DNA of 64,000 nucleotides from Xanthostigma xanthostigma. Taxonomy: Eukaryota; Arthropoda; Insecta; Raphidioptera; Raphidiidae. How positions within the stretch are numbered: position 1 is the stretch's first letter; the number at the start of each line of letters is the position of its first letter. The stretch is from contig OY754473.1 of assembly GCA_963575645.1 (NCBI GenBank), positions 6,510,001 to 6,574,000 on the forward strand, given 5' to 3'. Below, one piece after another: positions 9,196 to 19,361 of this stretch. The translations under genes were made by a program, and so were the position numbers. The notes beneath the pieces were generated by a model. That model searched no databases. It had not been told where the DNA came from and was given only the letters and a program-made list of their open reading frames with translations.

Positions 9196-9892
9196 TTGTT
9201 ATTTGTCAGAGAACATTATTTTAGCGTTTTGGTTGAAGTTTTTAAGCTATTCAATTAAAAATACAAACAGTATCTATAAATTTTTTACATGTCGTTAAAA
9301 CGACATCTTTTGGAAAATTTAGAGGGAAAACGCCCCAAAATCAAGAAAAGTCATAGAGGAAACAGGTGTCAGACTAGGCCTAATGAAGCCATATACAAAG
9401 TTTGGGGAGAGTATGTATCAATAAAATTTTTGCCGACGGGTACTCTGACTAGTAAGCAAGCTAGTGCAAACACACTATTTTGTCGACACGGTTTTGCAAT
9501 ACGACCTAAGTTTAGACGGTTTTCTGTGCCTCGAATTCCAGTATTTTGTTCAACAATAAAACGAACAAACATTTTGACACTTCGTCGGACGTTTTTTTTT
9601 TATTTAAGATGTTTTCTTGGAATTTATTTCATCAATTTTTAATTTGATTTCTGTGATTCAATATTAATTGTAAATGAAATTCCATTTCCAATCAGAATGT
9701 TGTGAAGATTTTATATCAACTTAACTCTTGTTACAAAATGTATATCTTTTGAAGTGGAATGGAGCATAATATGCTATGAAAATACGGAAACACTATATAG
9801 CGACACTCAAGGGACTGTGGCGTTATTGAGAGTTGTCCTTAAACGGAGATAAGCTATAATCCATTAATATTTTTTTACTATAATATGTATAA
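9196..9892. other. Spacer with an unassigned open frame and a pogo-like end
   Basis: A 117-residue plus-strand frame (9289-9642) begins MSLKRHLLENLEGKRPKIKK and is basic, but I recognise no domain; its tail runs into poly-T. At 9795-9850 the sequence TATAGCGACACTCAAGGGAC with GCGTTATTGAGAGTTG resembles the subterminal part of pogo/Tigger-type elements. Confidence 0.35.
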
Positions 9893-10420
9893 CTAGAGTG
9901 ACCTGTGCGAATTATTAGTAAATAAGTATAATAATTATCACTTTACAAAATTATTTTTTAAATATAATTGCAGGTATTCAATTCGTTTCTAATTTTGCAC
10001 ACTGCTTATAACGTTCTTCTTTTTGTTGTATTACAATATGAAGCTCAGATCACAGATCGAAGAAATATTTTACTAAAATTGTCATATAGAGGCGTAAGTA
10101 GCAAAAGCGTTGAGCTAAGCCGTCAGATGGCATCATGCAGCATTGCTATGACGTTGATCAGCGTTGCTCGCTGTTTCAAAATTAAAGCCGTTGTTCAGCG
10201 CTGCTGTATTGTGTCTTAATGTATATCTATATATATAAGTTTAATAATTAATTAATTTACAAAAACAAAAGCAATAATAATTTTTTTAGTTGTCGACGTC
10301 AGTAGAGCAAGCAATTATCTGTAAAATGATATATAATTTATGTGGAGAAATTGTGTGTTTTTTTCTAAAAAGGGAGACAAACATCTTAACCTTAACGTAT
10401 TAATATATATGATATACATA
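9893..10420 (+). mobile_element. Repeat S, copy 1
   Basis: It begins AGAGTGACCTGTGCGAATTA and shares its body with 48226-48830 and 56250-56842, which are inverted relative to it. The body contains several forms of GCCGTCAGATGGCA and GATCTGTCATCTGA. The far end reads CTTAACCTTAACGTATTAAT. No coding potential. The transposition class is unknown. Confidence 0.65.
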
Positions 10421-10621
10421 ACATATAAAATTTACAACTGACCAACAAACATTCATACTATCACAAAGCAGCTGAGCTAAAAGATAATCCCAACAAACAA
10501 AAGAACGCATTTCCTAGAATCTGCGGTACCTACGCATGATGCCGACAACAAAGCAACAAAATAACAAACAAGTGCTGTTTATGATGACGTATTGTTGTCG
10601 TTATTTAGAGTGTATCATTGT

Positions 10622-10715
10622 ATGAGCAACAAGGTAAACCGACTAGAGTTAAGTAATTTCGACGTTTTAAGGAGTTGGTCGTTATATATAGTGACGTTAA
10701 AATGAGGTTACACTG
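10622..10715. mobile_element. Pogo-like element end, fragment
   Basis: GTCGTTATATATAGTGACG followed by GAGGTTACACTG and then TA matches the outer end of pogo/Tigger-type elements (reverse CAGTGTAACCTCATT). The opposite end is not identifiable; it could be the piece near 9795. Confidence 0.35.
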
Positions 10716-11042
10716 TATTACATTTTTTGCATCCGCCGAAACATTTGTATTTTTGTTTTTAAAAAATACGTTTTTCTTGCATAACTTTAAAATGAAAGGC
10801 GTCTTTTGTTCGCCTTGTTTAATTAATTGATCGGATATTAAATAAGAACGATTCAATCAAAAACCAAATTGAATGCTGGAATGATTTGATTATTTTTATA
10901 TACAAAAGGCAGACAATATCCGCTGCACTACTTCGCGTTTAAGCTATTCATAAAACTTCTATAGTTTCGAGTAAAAAACATGCTGTTTTTTATAGCGCTG
11001 TTTGGTTCAACCCATTTTCGACCACTATAATGTAAAAAATAA
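10716..11042. other. Spacer, nothing identified
   Basis: The 83-residue minus-strand frame over 10605-10856 crosses the pogo-like end and looks accidental. No other feature is supported. Confidence 0.35.
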
Positions 11043-11362
11043 ATTTATTCAACACGCGTGAGTAATATATAATTTCGGGGCCCTGCTAAATTCGGGAGAA
11101 ATAATAAATTACTTCATGTTGATGCGTAGAGTGCTAATAATGAGCCGAAACTGTACGATAATGTATTACTGCATAGTTTCTGGACCAATAGGAACGCGGT
11201 AGCGATTTGTATATATGAAAACAGCATCGCAATTCAGCGAAAGTCAGGGCCATCTTGTGTGCATCGAGGGCGGTGAGTGCGTCAATCAATGAAGTGAATT
11301 ATTATTTTTTCCTCTTTTATCAGGGCCCCGATTACATATTACTCGTGTTAGTTGAATAAAAT
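11043..11362. mobile_element. MITE with about 40-bp inverted ends
   Basis: Left end TTTATTCAACACGCGTGAGT through TTCGGGGCCCTG (to about 11087) is complementary, with some mismatches, to CAGGGCCCCGATTACATATT through GTTGAATAAA at 11323-11360. About 235 bp lies between. No frame and no certain target duplication. Confidence 0.65.
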
Positions 11363-11530
11363 ATTATGTGCGACCATTGATCGAAGGAGAATATTCCACT
11401 CGCGTGCGTGTTACCACACTCGCTAAGCTTGTGCGGCAAATTTCACGCTCATGGAATCTTCTCCTTCTCTCACTAGTCGCACAATATACTATTTATGCAG
11501 TGAATAATTCATATACCTATTCTACTATAT

Positions 11531-11757
11531 AAAATCTCCAATGTTTTTTCTATAAATTCAAATAAAATTTGCATAAGGTTGCATAAGAAAATATTCGATA
11601 AAAACGATATCAATTTATTAATTAAATACACCATAATTAATTTACTCATGTGTGGACTGTATTTAATTAAATGATTGATAACATTTTTGTCGAATATTTT
11701 CTTATGTAACCTTATGAAAATTCTATATGAATTTATAGCGAAAAAATGGAGATATCT
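11531..11757. mobile_element. Small fold-back element
   Basis: Arms 11531-11627 (ATCTCCAATGTTTTTTCTAT and following) and 11657-11757 (ending TAGCGAAAAAATGGAGAT) are imperfect complements; both include CGAATATTTTCTTATG in opposite sense. The centre is about 30 bp. Confidence 0.65.
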
Positions 11758-12395
11758 AAATGTCAAAAAAATTTATGTTGCCATATTAGAAAAAAAAAAC
11801 AATGCATGTACACTTCCGGTTGAGTTAAAAAAAAGATACCGCAGCAGTTTCCAATAGTAAATCTCGAGTTGAATCCTATTTAAAATTTATTTATTATTCA
11901 CTGTGACCACTTTCGGCGAACGCACTGTAGAAGCTGTTCGCTGCGAGCTCCGCAAAGAAGCGTAATCTAAATATTTAAAACACAACCGATTTGCCAGGCG
12001 CCCCACGACGGCTAACATTTTTTCAGAAATCTTCACTGTTTCGCCTAGTATTCATTGAAACATTCTTTTTTTACTTTTAATTAATTAAAATTTAATATTC
12101 TTCAGAGCCACAAATAGGTCCGATATAAATTTACATAAAAAACAATTGATATATAAATGTTTGATTCATTTCTTTTTTCAGTGACACAGGAAATTGTCTA
12201 AAATAATATTTTACGTGCTAGATCATTATCGTAATGCAATAATTAACTAATTACTGTGGTTTTTGTGTACATTGAAAACTTTGAGTAAGCTTTGACGGCC
12301 GATTTCCGATCGAAGGTGTATTTACATTTCAACTGGACAGGCCACGGTCCGGCCTCAACAAATTCTTTCGTACAGCACAACTGACCTTTTTATAA
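11758..12395. other. Spacer, nothing identified
   Basis: AT-rich with a modestly GC-rich segment at 11900-12010. No open frame with recognisable content. Confidence 0.4.
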
Positions 12396-12701
12396 TACGC
12401 GGCGCGAATCTAAAAGGCTCGGAAGTTAGATGCGAATGCGGGCTTGCGCTTGTACAGTCTGTTGAAAAACTATAAACTCGCGACTCAACAAAACTAAAAC
12501 AGCAATAACAACTTGACAATAACGTACTCGACTGTACTTTAAAGCAGGAAAGCGACAAGTGACAAAGGCAACGAGCGATCACGGCCAATCACCGACGAGC
12601 GCACGTTCCGTGCAGGTAGCTGGGAGGTGGTGGGAGTTAAAATGTGCTTTTGCGACGCTGTTTGTGACTCACTTCCGAACCTTTTAGATCCGTGGCGCGT
12701 A
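12396..12701 (-). mobile_element. MITE family T, complete copy
   Basis: Ends TACGCGGCGCGAATCTAAAA and (complement) TACGCGCCACGGATCTAAAA form 28-bp inverted repeats, running on into TCGGAAG. The interior carries GATTGGCCGTGATCGCTCGT and GCAGGTAGCTGGGAGGTGG. Four copies are in the window (12396, 15758, 21004, 41937). Flanks are TATAA-like on both sides here. The 77-residue frame is shared with other copies and is not a protein I recognise. Confidence 0.75.
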
Positions 12702-12842
12702 TTATAACGGAGAAGATATATGCTTTAGGGGTGAGATATTGTTTGTTTGTATAGTGGTCGAACGTTGGCATTTATCTCGAAAACGGTTCGACCGATTGAG
12801 ATGCGGTTTTTTTATATCTATTTTTATTAAATAGACTCCGAC

Positions 12843-13060
12843 CAGTGGCGTAACAACGGGGTGGCAGAACAAGCAAAATGCCACGGGCCCCTGACTTGAG
12901 GGGGGCCCCGGACAGAAGGAATCTAACATTTATTACAAAATTTGGTAAAAAATATTAACTTGGTATTTAATCAATTTAAGTCAGGTATTAACTCAAGAAC
13001 TTATATCTACGTCAAGTTTTTTTATATTAAGAGAGGGCCCCGCCTACCAAAATTTTATAT
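12843..13060. mobile_element. hAT-type element fragment
   Basis: CAGTGGCGTAACAACGGGGT followed by GCCCCTGACTTGAGGGGGGC matches the terminus of a widespread hAT family with CAGTGGCGTAAC ends. The matching right end is not seen. A 61-bp complete relative lies at 46632-46692. Confidence 0.5.
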
Positions 13061-13926
13061 TTTTTTTTCTTTCAGCGACTTTTTGATGGAGATTCAATTT
13101 TTTCTTAAAGTATTTGATAATGTATCAAGACGTTTTTTAGCAACCCAAATTGGGTGCAGCGCTAATGTTGTTTGTTATAAGCTCGTTTTGATCGTACGGA
13201 ACCTTCGGTGCGCGAGTTGAAATCCAGTTGATGTTTAAATCGACCTTTATCACTAATTTTATATAATTTTAAATTTATTAATCGATTGATTTATATGGGA
13301 ACTTTGCACGTATGGTTTGTAACTATTATGCTAGTGATTTTTTTTATTTCATTAAAAATGTTGTCTTTCAATTTCGCTTATAATTGCTGCGATTTCCTTC
13401 TAAACAAGATACATCGCAATAATTGACAAGATTTTGACAAATTAGATTTTTTTTATCAGTTCGTTAATTTTATTAGAATTTACGAGCGTGTTTTTTTTTA
13501 TTACTAGACTTGCCAAAATTGAGGATGCTGACAAATTAATGTATGTTGTGTAGTGTTTTTATGTTGTGTGGTAAAAAATGATTTTGATAGAGAACTGAGA
13601 AACATTTTTACAAATAAATAGAAACAAGTACCGTGGGAAATAAAAAATTATATTTTATAATACTGTTTTTTTATATAACATTATAAGTCGTATCTAGTAT
13701 CCATGATATGGTGTTACAAATGAGTGCCAGCGAGTTTTAACACTCACATAAGTTATAATATCATCACGCACGAGACGTACGTATGAAGGAAATAGAGACA
13801 AGACATGAGTAGAAAGAGATAGACAGAGAATGACGTAATACAATACTTTTTTTAATTGAATCGCCTTCAAAAGGATCACTAAAAAGCGTTAAATAACTAA
13901 GTTTTGAAGTCGGTGCCTACAGACGG
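13061..13926. other. Spacer, nothing identified
   Basis: Poly-T and AT-rich DNA; none of the short frames has recognisable content. Confidence 0.4.
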
Positions 13927-14615
13927 AGAGCTGGCTACGGAGAAAATGGGTGACTCGGTGCAGAGCTGAAAATTTGCAGAATAATATAGGAGATAGTATA
14001 AGTAAGTAGGGAAAAAATTGCCAGAAGGTTAGGCGGAAGATAAAGAGCCACCAGAAGGCGCTAATGTTGCGAAAAATCAGTGCACTTCTGGCAATTTCTA
14101 TACTTATTCTGTAATTCAAAACTAGATTATATATTATATTATACATTATAAAGTTATAAGGGCATACTGAAAATTCAAACATGATATAATAATTACATTC
14201 GACAAATATTCAAAATTATTAATGTCATTTTGATAGAAATAAATGTAATCGTCATATATTTTCATTAATAAAATTGCGTTGTTTTTTATTAATTTATTTA
14301 ATTTTATTTCTATCAAAATGACATTAATAATTTTGAATATTTGTGGAATGTAATTATAATATCATGTTTGAATTTTCAGTATGCCCTTATAACTATATAA
14401 TGTACCTATAATATATAATCTAGTTTTGAATTACAGAATAAGTAAAGAAATTGCCAGAAGTGCACTGATTTTTCGCAACATTAGCGCTTCTGGCGGCTCT
14501 TTATCTTCCGTCTAGTCTTCTGGCAATTTTTTCCCTACTTACTTATACTATCTCCTATTATTCTGCAAATTTCCAGCTCTGAACCGAGTCACCCATTTTC
14601 TCCGTAGCCAGCTCT
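13927..14615. mobile_element. Large palindromic fold-back, about 310-bp arms
   Basis: The left arm begins AGAGCTGGCTACGGAGAAAA and the right arm ends with its complement at 14615. They remain complementary through AGTGCACTTCTGGCAATTTC and AGGGCATACTGAAAATTCAA down to ATTTCTATCAAAATGACATT near 14310. The unpaired centre is about 50 bp. Arms differ by only a few substitutions and short indels. Two frames inside (97 and part of 95 residues) are not recognisable proteins. Confidence 0.85.
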
Positions 14616-15071
14616 TAGCACAGTAACACCAAGTATAAGATGACATTTTCGATTACTGCATTCCGGTTGATTGAACTCACCAAACAATTTTAATATTTGT
14701 TCAACAAATAAAATATTTACTTCGGGACAAATTATTGACACAGCTAACGTAAACGTTAAATAAAAATTCCATTTAAATGTTTGTCGGATAACATTTTTTT
14801 TCTCTCGCTCAGTCCTCATTGTCGAGCGGGTGAGATAGAGTGAGACAGATTGTTCGTGATTGTTTGTTGTTAACAAATTGTGTTAATTGTTTAATTACAC
14901 GCGTCTCATTGTTGTCTTAACCAATGATATATCTTCTTTTCGATAGAAACATGAATTTATTGGTAGTCCCAACCAGCCAATCAAGTGTGGGTGTAGACAC
15001 TAATGTTAAACTGATGTACTATGACTAATATAATATACAGGATGTTCGTTAATCCAATAAATAAATAATAA
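14616..15071. other. Spacer, nothing identified
   Basis: A 95-residue minus-strand frame partly overlaps the palindrome; I recognise nothing in it. There is no repeat terminus. Confidence 0.35.
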
Positions 15072-15434
15072 ATATGGTGCGAGATCAAATATCTCCGCCT
15101 ATTCGTGTTGAACCTAAAGACATTGGGTGACTGATTTACCAACGCGCATACGTCATACCAGTCAGACAATTTTTGAATGAAATGTTTCCAAACAGATGGA
15201 GTTGTTTTTTTGTTTTATTTTTGTACAAAAAAATTAAAATAATGATTTTTAAGAGCTTTTTATTATTAAAAAAGCCAATTGAAATAAAAATAAATCAAAA
15301 TAAAATAGAAATCCTCAAGATTACCACGATAATTCAATAGAAATAAAAACTAATGCAGTCATGGCTGACTCTGATCCAAGTATTTTTTCCCAATACTAAT
15401 TTTCCTATGTGCACCTTACGTGTTTACAAACTGT
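15072..15434 (+). mobile_element. Mariner-derived element, 5'-truncated
   Basis: It starts inside the element at ATATGGTGCGAGATCAAATA and runs to the right inverted end CCTTACGTGTTTACAAACTG. It keeps a transposase relic reading like PVRQFLNEMFPNRW, a motif typical of Tc1/mariner proteins (usually followed by IGRRG). The left end is missing. Complete copies are at 26095, 49439 and 62725. Confidence 0.7.
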
Positions 15435-15757
15435 ATAAAGTAATTAAGCAGAAACTTAGTATACTTAGTCCAATATCCAACGAAAAATATTGAATAGAAT
15501 CGAAAGCACCCGGTAAAATCACATCCATATGACATTTTGAAATATAGATACAATATTTTGTTAACACCTTCTGTGTTTATGTATTCTTGTAGGCGTATAT
15601 TTCAATATTTATTGTATCTTTTATGTCCTGACTGTTCTAAACTATTATTATAAATAGATGCTGTAAAACAGTTCACCAGGCAATCGTTATTATTCTTGTA
15701 CTATATTTGAACGTTCCTTTAATTCACTCACTCACTGACTTAATATGTCGAGTATAA
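15435..15757. other. Spacer, nothing identified
   Basis: AT-rich DNA with no supported feature. Confidence 0.4.
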
Positions 15758-15871
15758 TACGCGCCACGAATCTAAAACGCTCGGAAGTTAGATGCGAATG
15801 CGGGCTTGCGCTTGTACAATCTGTTGAAAAACTGCAAACTCACAACTTAACAAAACTAAAATAGCAATAAA
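15758..15871 (-). mobile_element. MITE family T, truncated copy
   Basis: TACGCGCCACGAATCTAAAA followed by GATGCGAATGCGGGCTTGCG matches one third of the family T element. It breaks off at AGCAATAAACTG, next to the LINE fragment. Confidence 0.65.
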
Positions 15872-15900
15872 CTGTAAAAAATCTAATTGAATTAAAAAAA

Positions 15901-16280
15901 AAAATGAAAGCATACTCAAAGAGAATTATAAAAAAAATCAAACAAGATTCTTGGGCCAACCATGTCTCGCGCATAAATAACCTCAGTAAAAGATATGTGG
16001 AACAAAATCAAGAAAATCCTAGGTAATAGTAGTCACGTGGACATTTCAGCTGTTAAACAAAACGACAAATTATATACAAACAAGCAAGACATAGCGCAAA
16101 TTTTTAAAAATAACTACACTTCCGCATTTAATATGGAGAAAACGCATCCGGATTTTAAAAAATATTTAGAATTGACAGAAAATACCAATCAAAACTCAGA
16201 CACTGAAATTGAAGAGTGCTACAATTTGAAAATTAACTTCTCCGAGCTAGAATTAGCAATAGAAAATGCAAAAGAATCTA
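15901..16280 (+). pseudogene. LINE ORF2 fragment (endonuclease-RT linker)
   Basis: The translation KAYSKRIIKKIKQDSWANHV, then DMWNKIKKILGNSSHVDISA and FSELELAIENAKESTP, matches the linker between endonuclease and reverse transcriptase in Jockey-type non-LTR elements; the last part leads into the first RT motif. One extra A near 15993 shifts the frame between the two pieces. The fragment ends abruptly before the usual GPD residues. It lies against the truncated family T element, so a deletion or chimeric insertion is likely. Confidence 0.65.
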
Positions 16281-16742
16281 CCCCTGTATTTGTATTTTCC
16301 AGTTGCTTTATTTATTGCTTACAGATTTCAAGCACACCATACCAAATAATCAATAAAACACTATCGGCGTGTTACAATTGATACTGACTTGTTAAGATAT
16401 TATACAATATTATAGGAAATTATTATTACTTTTTCACTGTAGGTGTTCTGAAAACATTTTCAATTTATGATTATTTTCTTATACATACAGTCACAGTCAG
16501 TATTACCCGAGGCCTTAAGTTGTTTTACGATCTGTGGAGTTCTCGCCCGCAAATATTTAATATTTATTTTTGGTTTTATTTATTAGGACGTGTCAGTTTT
16601 GTTTCACAGCTTTTAAAAGAACAAAAATACGTTTTTCAACAACTTTATAAATCATAGCTGCGCCTACGATCTGTAATGATGTAACATTATGTATATATAT
16701 TTAAATCAATAACAGCTGACTATCGAAAATAAAAGAGTCCCT
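16281..16742. other. Spacer, nothing identified
   Basis: AT-rich DNA without repeat termini or frames. Confidence 0.4.
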
Positions 16743-16944
16743 CACGTTTTTATGAACAAAAAAATACAAAATAATTTGCGAACAAAATAAGCTTTAATAT
16801 AAAAAAGCGTGGGGTGATTGGTAGTCATACATTTTTCATTACTATTTGTAAAAGTAGAGCCGTTATGAAATTTAAAGGAGAGAGCACCCCACGAGCTAGT
16901 TTTGTTTTGAAATTACTTCGCATTTTTTAGTTCATAAAAACGTG
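16743..16944. mobile_element. Short MITE with CACGTTTTTATGAAC ends
   Basis: The left end CACGTTTTTATGAACAAAAA is complementary to the right end TTTTTTAGTTCATAAAAACG plus TG. Inverted similarity continues inward (CAAAATAATTT, GGGGTG). About 202 bp. A related piece is at 4537-4590. Confidence 0.6.
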
Positions 16945-17362
16945 TTTTTTTTAATTGACAATTTTCATCATTTCATAAAGGACAAAGCTTATGGAATTTG
17001 GTTCTCAGTTAAATTGATCGAAAATGGTTTTATTTTATAGTTTAACGGTCACTAAGAAAAAGTGTCATTGGGCGCATAACCTAAAAACCAATAGATTTTT
17101 AGCTACAGATATGTTTAGCGAGATTTTAGACATAGGGATATCCATTGAATTGACAATCTTAAAAAATCCTAAGCTCTAGAAATATGTTTTCTAGTGCGCT
17201 GAATCCGAATATGACAATATTATTTTATACAGGCTGACACCTTCCAACATTTCTATTTCTTAAAAAAGCACAAAAGTTCAACATGGAGCATGTTTCAATG
17301 GATATCCCTTTATCTAAAATCTCGCTAAACATATATCTGTAGCTAAAAATCTATTAATTTTT

Positions 17363-17897
17363 TATGCTAGGAAAGTATGTTTTGACACGCGACTTTTGCG
17401 CCCTCTCGTGGTTTTTTTCTCTAATCTGGTTCAGTCCACTCAAAACCTTAGTGTCATATGTTATACGTGCATTGTAATAAGGATTAATTGTCGAATAAAA
17501 TGGGTAAAAAGCTATCAAATCGGAAGTGCTGTGTTGTTGATTGTAAAGATACACCAACTAAATATCCAGAATTACAATTCCACCGTTTTCCTGGATTTAC
17601 TTATGAATTAGAGAGAAAAAAATGGAGTGCAGCAGTACGTCGTCAAGGGTAATTAAATTTTATTTTACGTCTGTAATCATTATTAAATACATGAAAAATA
17701 TCATAATTGTTATTTTGTTAACAAAAATAAGATTTAAAAAATTGAGAAATTAAAAATGTATATCATTTATATGTAGTTTTTTTAAATGAAGAATAACGCT
17801 GGTTTCCATGTGTTGTAAGTTTTGGGTGAACCACTTTGGAAAAAATCCAACACGAGATGGTGCGAAGGTCGCGTGTCAAAGATACTTTCCTAGCGTA
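17363..17897 (+). mobile_element. THAP-exon DNA transposon (P-like), copy 1
   Basis: The ends TATGCTAGGAAAGTATG and CTTTCCTAGCGTA belong to inverted repeats of about 45 bp (CTAGGAAAG, TTTGACACGCGAC, then a GCACCATCTCG/GCGCCCTCTCG stretch). The interior keeps one THAP-encoding exon (17500). All later transposase exons are missing. Its sister at 18711-19263 lies 0.8 kb away in reverse. An 8-bp duplication typical of P elements is not evident. Confidence 0.7.
17500..17652 (+). pseudogene. THAP zinc-finger exon of a transposase
   Basis: The 50-residue frame starts MGKKLSNRKCCVVDCKDTPT and continues through a FHRFPGF motif and ERKKWSAAVRR. Cys at residues 11 and 15-16 region (CVVDC spacing C-x3/4-C), the FHRFP motif and the WxxAVRR helix match the first half of a THAP C2CH DNA-binding domain; the later Cys and His are absent because the exon ends. 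The frame stops at GGGTAA, but CAAGG/GTAATT there looks like a 5' splice site, the position where P-type transposase exons often end. DNA binding would be its original role. Non-functional here without the remaining exons. Confidence 0.75.
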
Positions 17898-17910
17898 TAC
17901 GCCCAATGAC

Positions 17911-18171
17911 TTTTTGACGTGATAACGTCTTATAAATTGATGAAACACCGGCTGCACGCACGAAAAAGTGTCACGTTCCGCCTGAGCCTGAGCGTGCAAG
18001 CGAGAGCGCGGTATAAACGATAGAGAGGCACGATCGGCCCAAGCGTCGGCTTGTACGCACTTCTCTCTCTTCTCGCGTGACGTCAGAGAGTTCATCAATG
18101 TTTCTTTATGACGTTATCACGTAAAACTATCGTCCGTAAACCGACTTTACAGACAGCCAATTTTTTTTTGT
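17911..18171 (+). mobile_element. Repeat V, copy 1
   Basis: It opens GACGTGATAACGTCTTATAA and closes TTTACAGACAGCCAAT, between T-rich flanks. ACGTGATAACGT near the left end and ACGTTATCACGT about 50 bp from the right end are complementary. The middle has CCGGCTGCACGCACG and GCGTGCAAGCGAGAGCGCGG. Other copies are at 23411, 33893 and 58131. No frame. Class unknown. Confidence 0.65.
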
Positions 18172-18240
18172 GACCTTTAAACTATAAAATAAAACTATTT
18201 TCGATCAATTCAACCGAGAACCAAGTCCCATAAGGTTTGT

Positions 18241-18604
18241 GTGGGGTCTTTCATAGACTGGCATCATCAACCAATGCTCTTGAACGCTTACAAAAACCGC
18301 CTTTCAAAAAATGACCCTGGCTTTAATATCTATTTCCTCTATTTTTTATGATTTACGTCTTTCGATCTTTATCCGGTCAAATTGTTTTTCATTAGTCGTT
18401 ATAGACCTTCATTATAATAATGTTACCGTACACTTTTTTTAAAGTCATTTTACTGGGTTTCGAGTGAAATATGACACCGGTTTTAACGACGTCTCTATGG
18501 GCCCACAAAAGAAATATACACAATGTTCCGTAAACTTGGACTCGACTGGCAGACAACAAAAACATTGTCTTGCTTATCAAAATTTGATAAATTAGAACAA
18601 TTTT
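18241..18604. other. Spacer, nothing identified
   Basis: No repeat end or convincing frame. Confidence 0.4.
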
Positions 18605-18710
18605 CGTACTGATATTATAAAGAAGTAAAGTTTGTTTTGGATGTAGGAGGTAATCTCCGAAACTACTCATCCGATTTCAAAAATGTTTTTCAACAATAGG
18701 ACATGGGCTA

Positions 18711-19263
18711 TACGCTAGGAAAGCATCTTTGACACGCGACCTTCGCACCATCTCGAGTTTGATTTTTTTCAAAAGTGGTTCACCCAAAACTTACAAACAC
18801 ATGGAAACCAGCGTTATTCTTCATTAAAAAAAAATATTTACGCAAAATGTCAGTAAAAAAACTACATAAATGATAATTTATAAATTTTTTAAATCTTATT
18901 TTTGTTAACAAAATAACAGTTATGATATTTTTCATGTATTTAATAATGATTACAGACGTAAAATAAAATTTAATTACCCTTGACGACGTACTGCTGCAGT
19001 CCATTTTTTTCCTCTCTAATTCATAAGAAAATCCAGGAGAACAGTGGAATTGTAACTCTGGATGTTTAGTTGGTGTATCTTTACAATCAACAACACAGCA
19101 CTTCCGATTTGATAGCTTTTTCCCCATTTTATTCAACAATTAATCCTTATTAAAATGTACGTATAACATTTATGACACTAAGGTTTTAACTGAACCATAT
19201 ATTTAAAAAAAAAACCACGAGAGGGCGCGAAAGTCGCCTGTCAAAAGATACTTTCCTAGCGTA
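18711..19263 (-). mobile_element. THAP-exon DNA transposon (P-like), copy 2
   Basis: TACGCTAGGAAAGCATC at the left and CTTTCCTAGCGTA at the right end the element; the interior matches copy 1 in reverse, including the THAP exon and the segment GTATTTAATAATGATTACAG. It is inserted in Helitron B. The target in related Helitrons reads CTACGCGTTAAAAT, so the flanks ACGC and GCGT overlap by GC only, i.e. a 2-bp duplication or TIR-extended ends. Confidence 0.7.
18978..19127 (-). pseudogene. THAP zinc-finger exon, frameshifted
   Basis: Minus-strand ATG at 19127 begins MGKKLSNRKCCVVDCKDTPT, identical to copy 1 up to a Tyr/His change. One extra A in the run of A before the conserved Trp shifts the frame (ERKKMDCSS in place of ERKKWSAAV), and FHRFPGF has become FHCSPGF. 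The gene is broken. Confidence 0.7.
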
Positions 19264-19361
19264 AAATAAAAGCGCCTTTTGTGAAGACCAATTTTGCAAC
19301 GCAAGTCGACGAAAAACAGAGGCAATCTACAAATTCGGCCAAAACCCGACTGAGCCGCTAG

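Larger units (their letters stand above)
16979..18240. mobile_element. Fold-back with two elements nested in its right arm
   Basis: The left arm (16979-17157) is matched by right-arm pieces at 17294-17362, 17899-17910 and 18172-18240: for example TTTATTTTATAGTTTAACGG against its complement near 18180, and ATATGTTTAGCGAGATTTTA against its complement near 17320. The right arm is split by a THAP-exon element (17363-17897) and by repeat V (17911-18171). Removing both restores a continuous inverted repeat with a ~135-bp centre. Confidence 0.75.
18605..19361 (+). mobile_element. Helitron B split by a THAP-exon element
   Basis: The Helitron's 5' part (18605-18710, containing GTTTTGGATGTAGGAGGTAA) and 3' part (19264-19361, AAATAAAAGCGCCTTTTGTG to ACTGAGCCGCTAG before T) are continuous once the 18711-19263 insertion is removed. 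The 3' end keeps CTAG/T. The 5' terminus is degraded (TACTGATATTATAAAG). Confidence 0.75.

Noticed and set aside
9289..9642. 117-residue open frame as a host gene
   Set aside because: It is basic and low complexity at the end, has no domain I recognise, and no splice or start evidence. Kept only as a note in the spacer.
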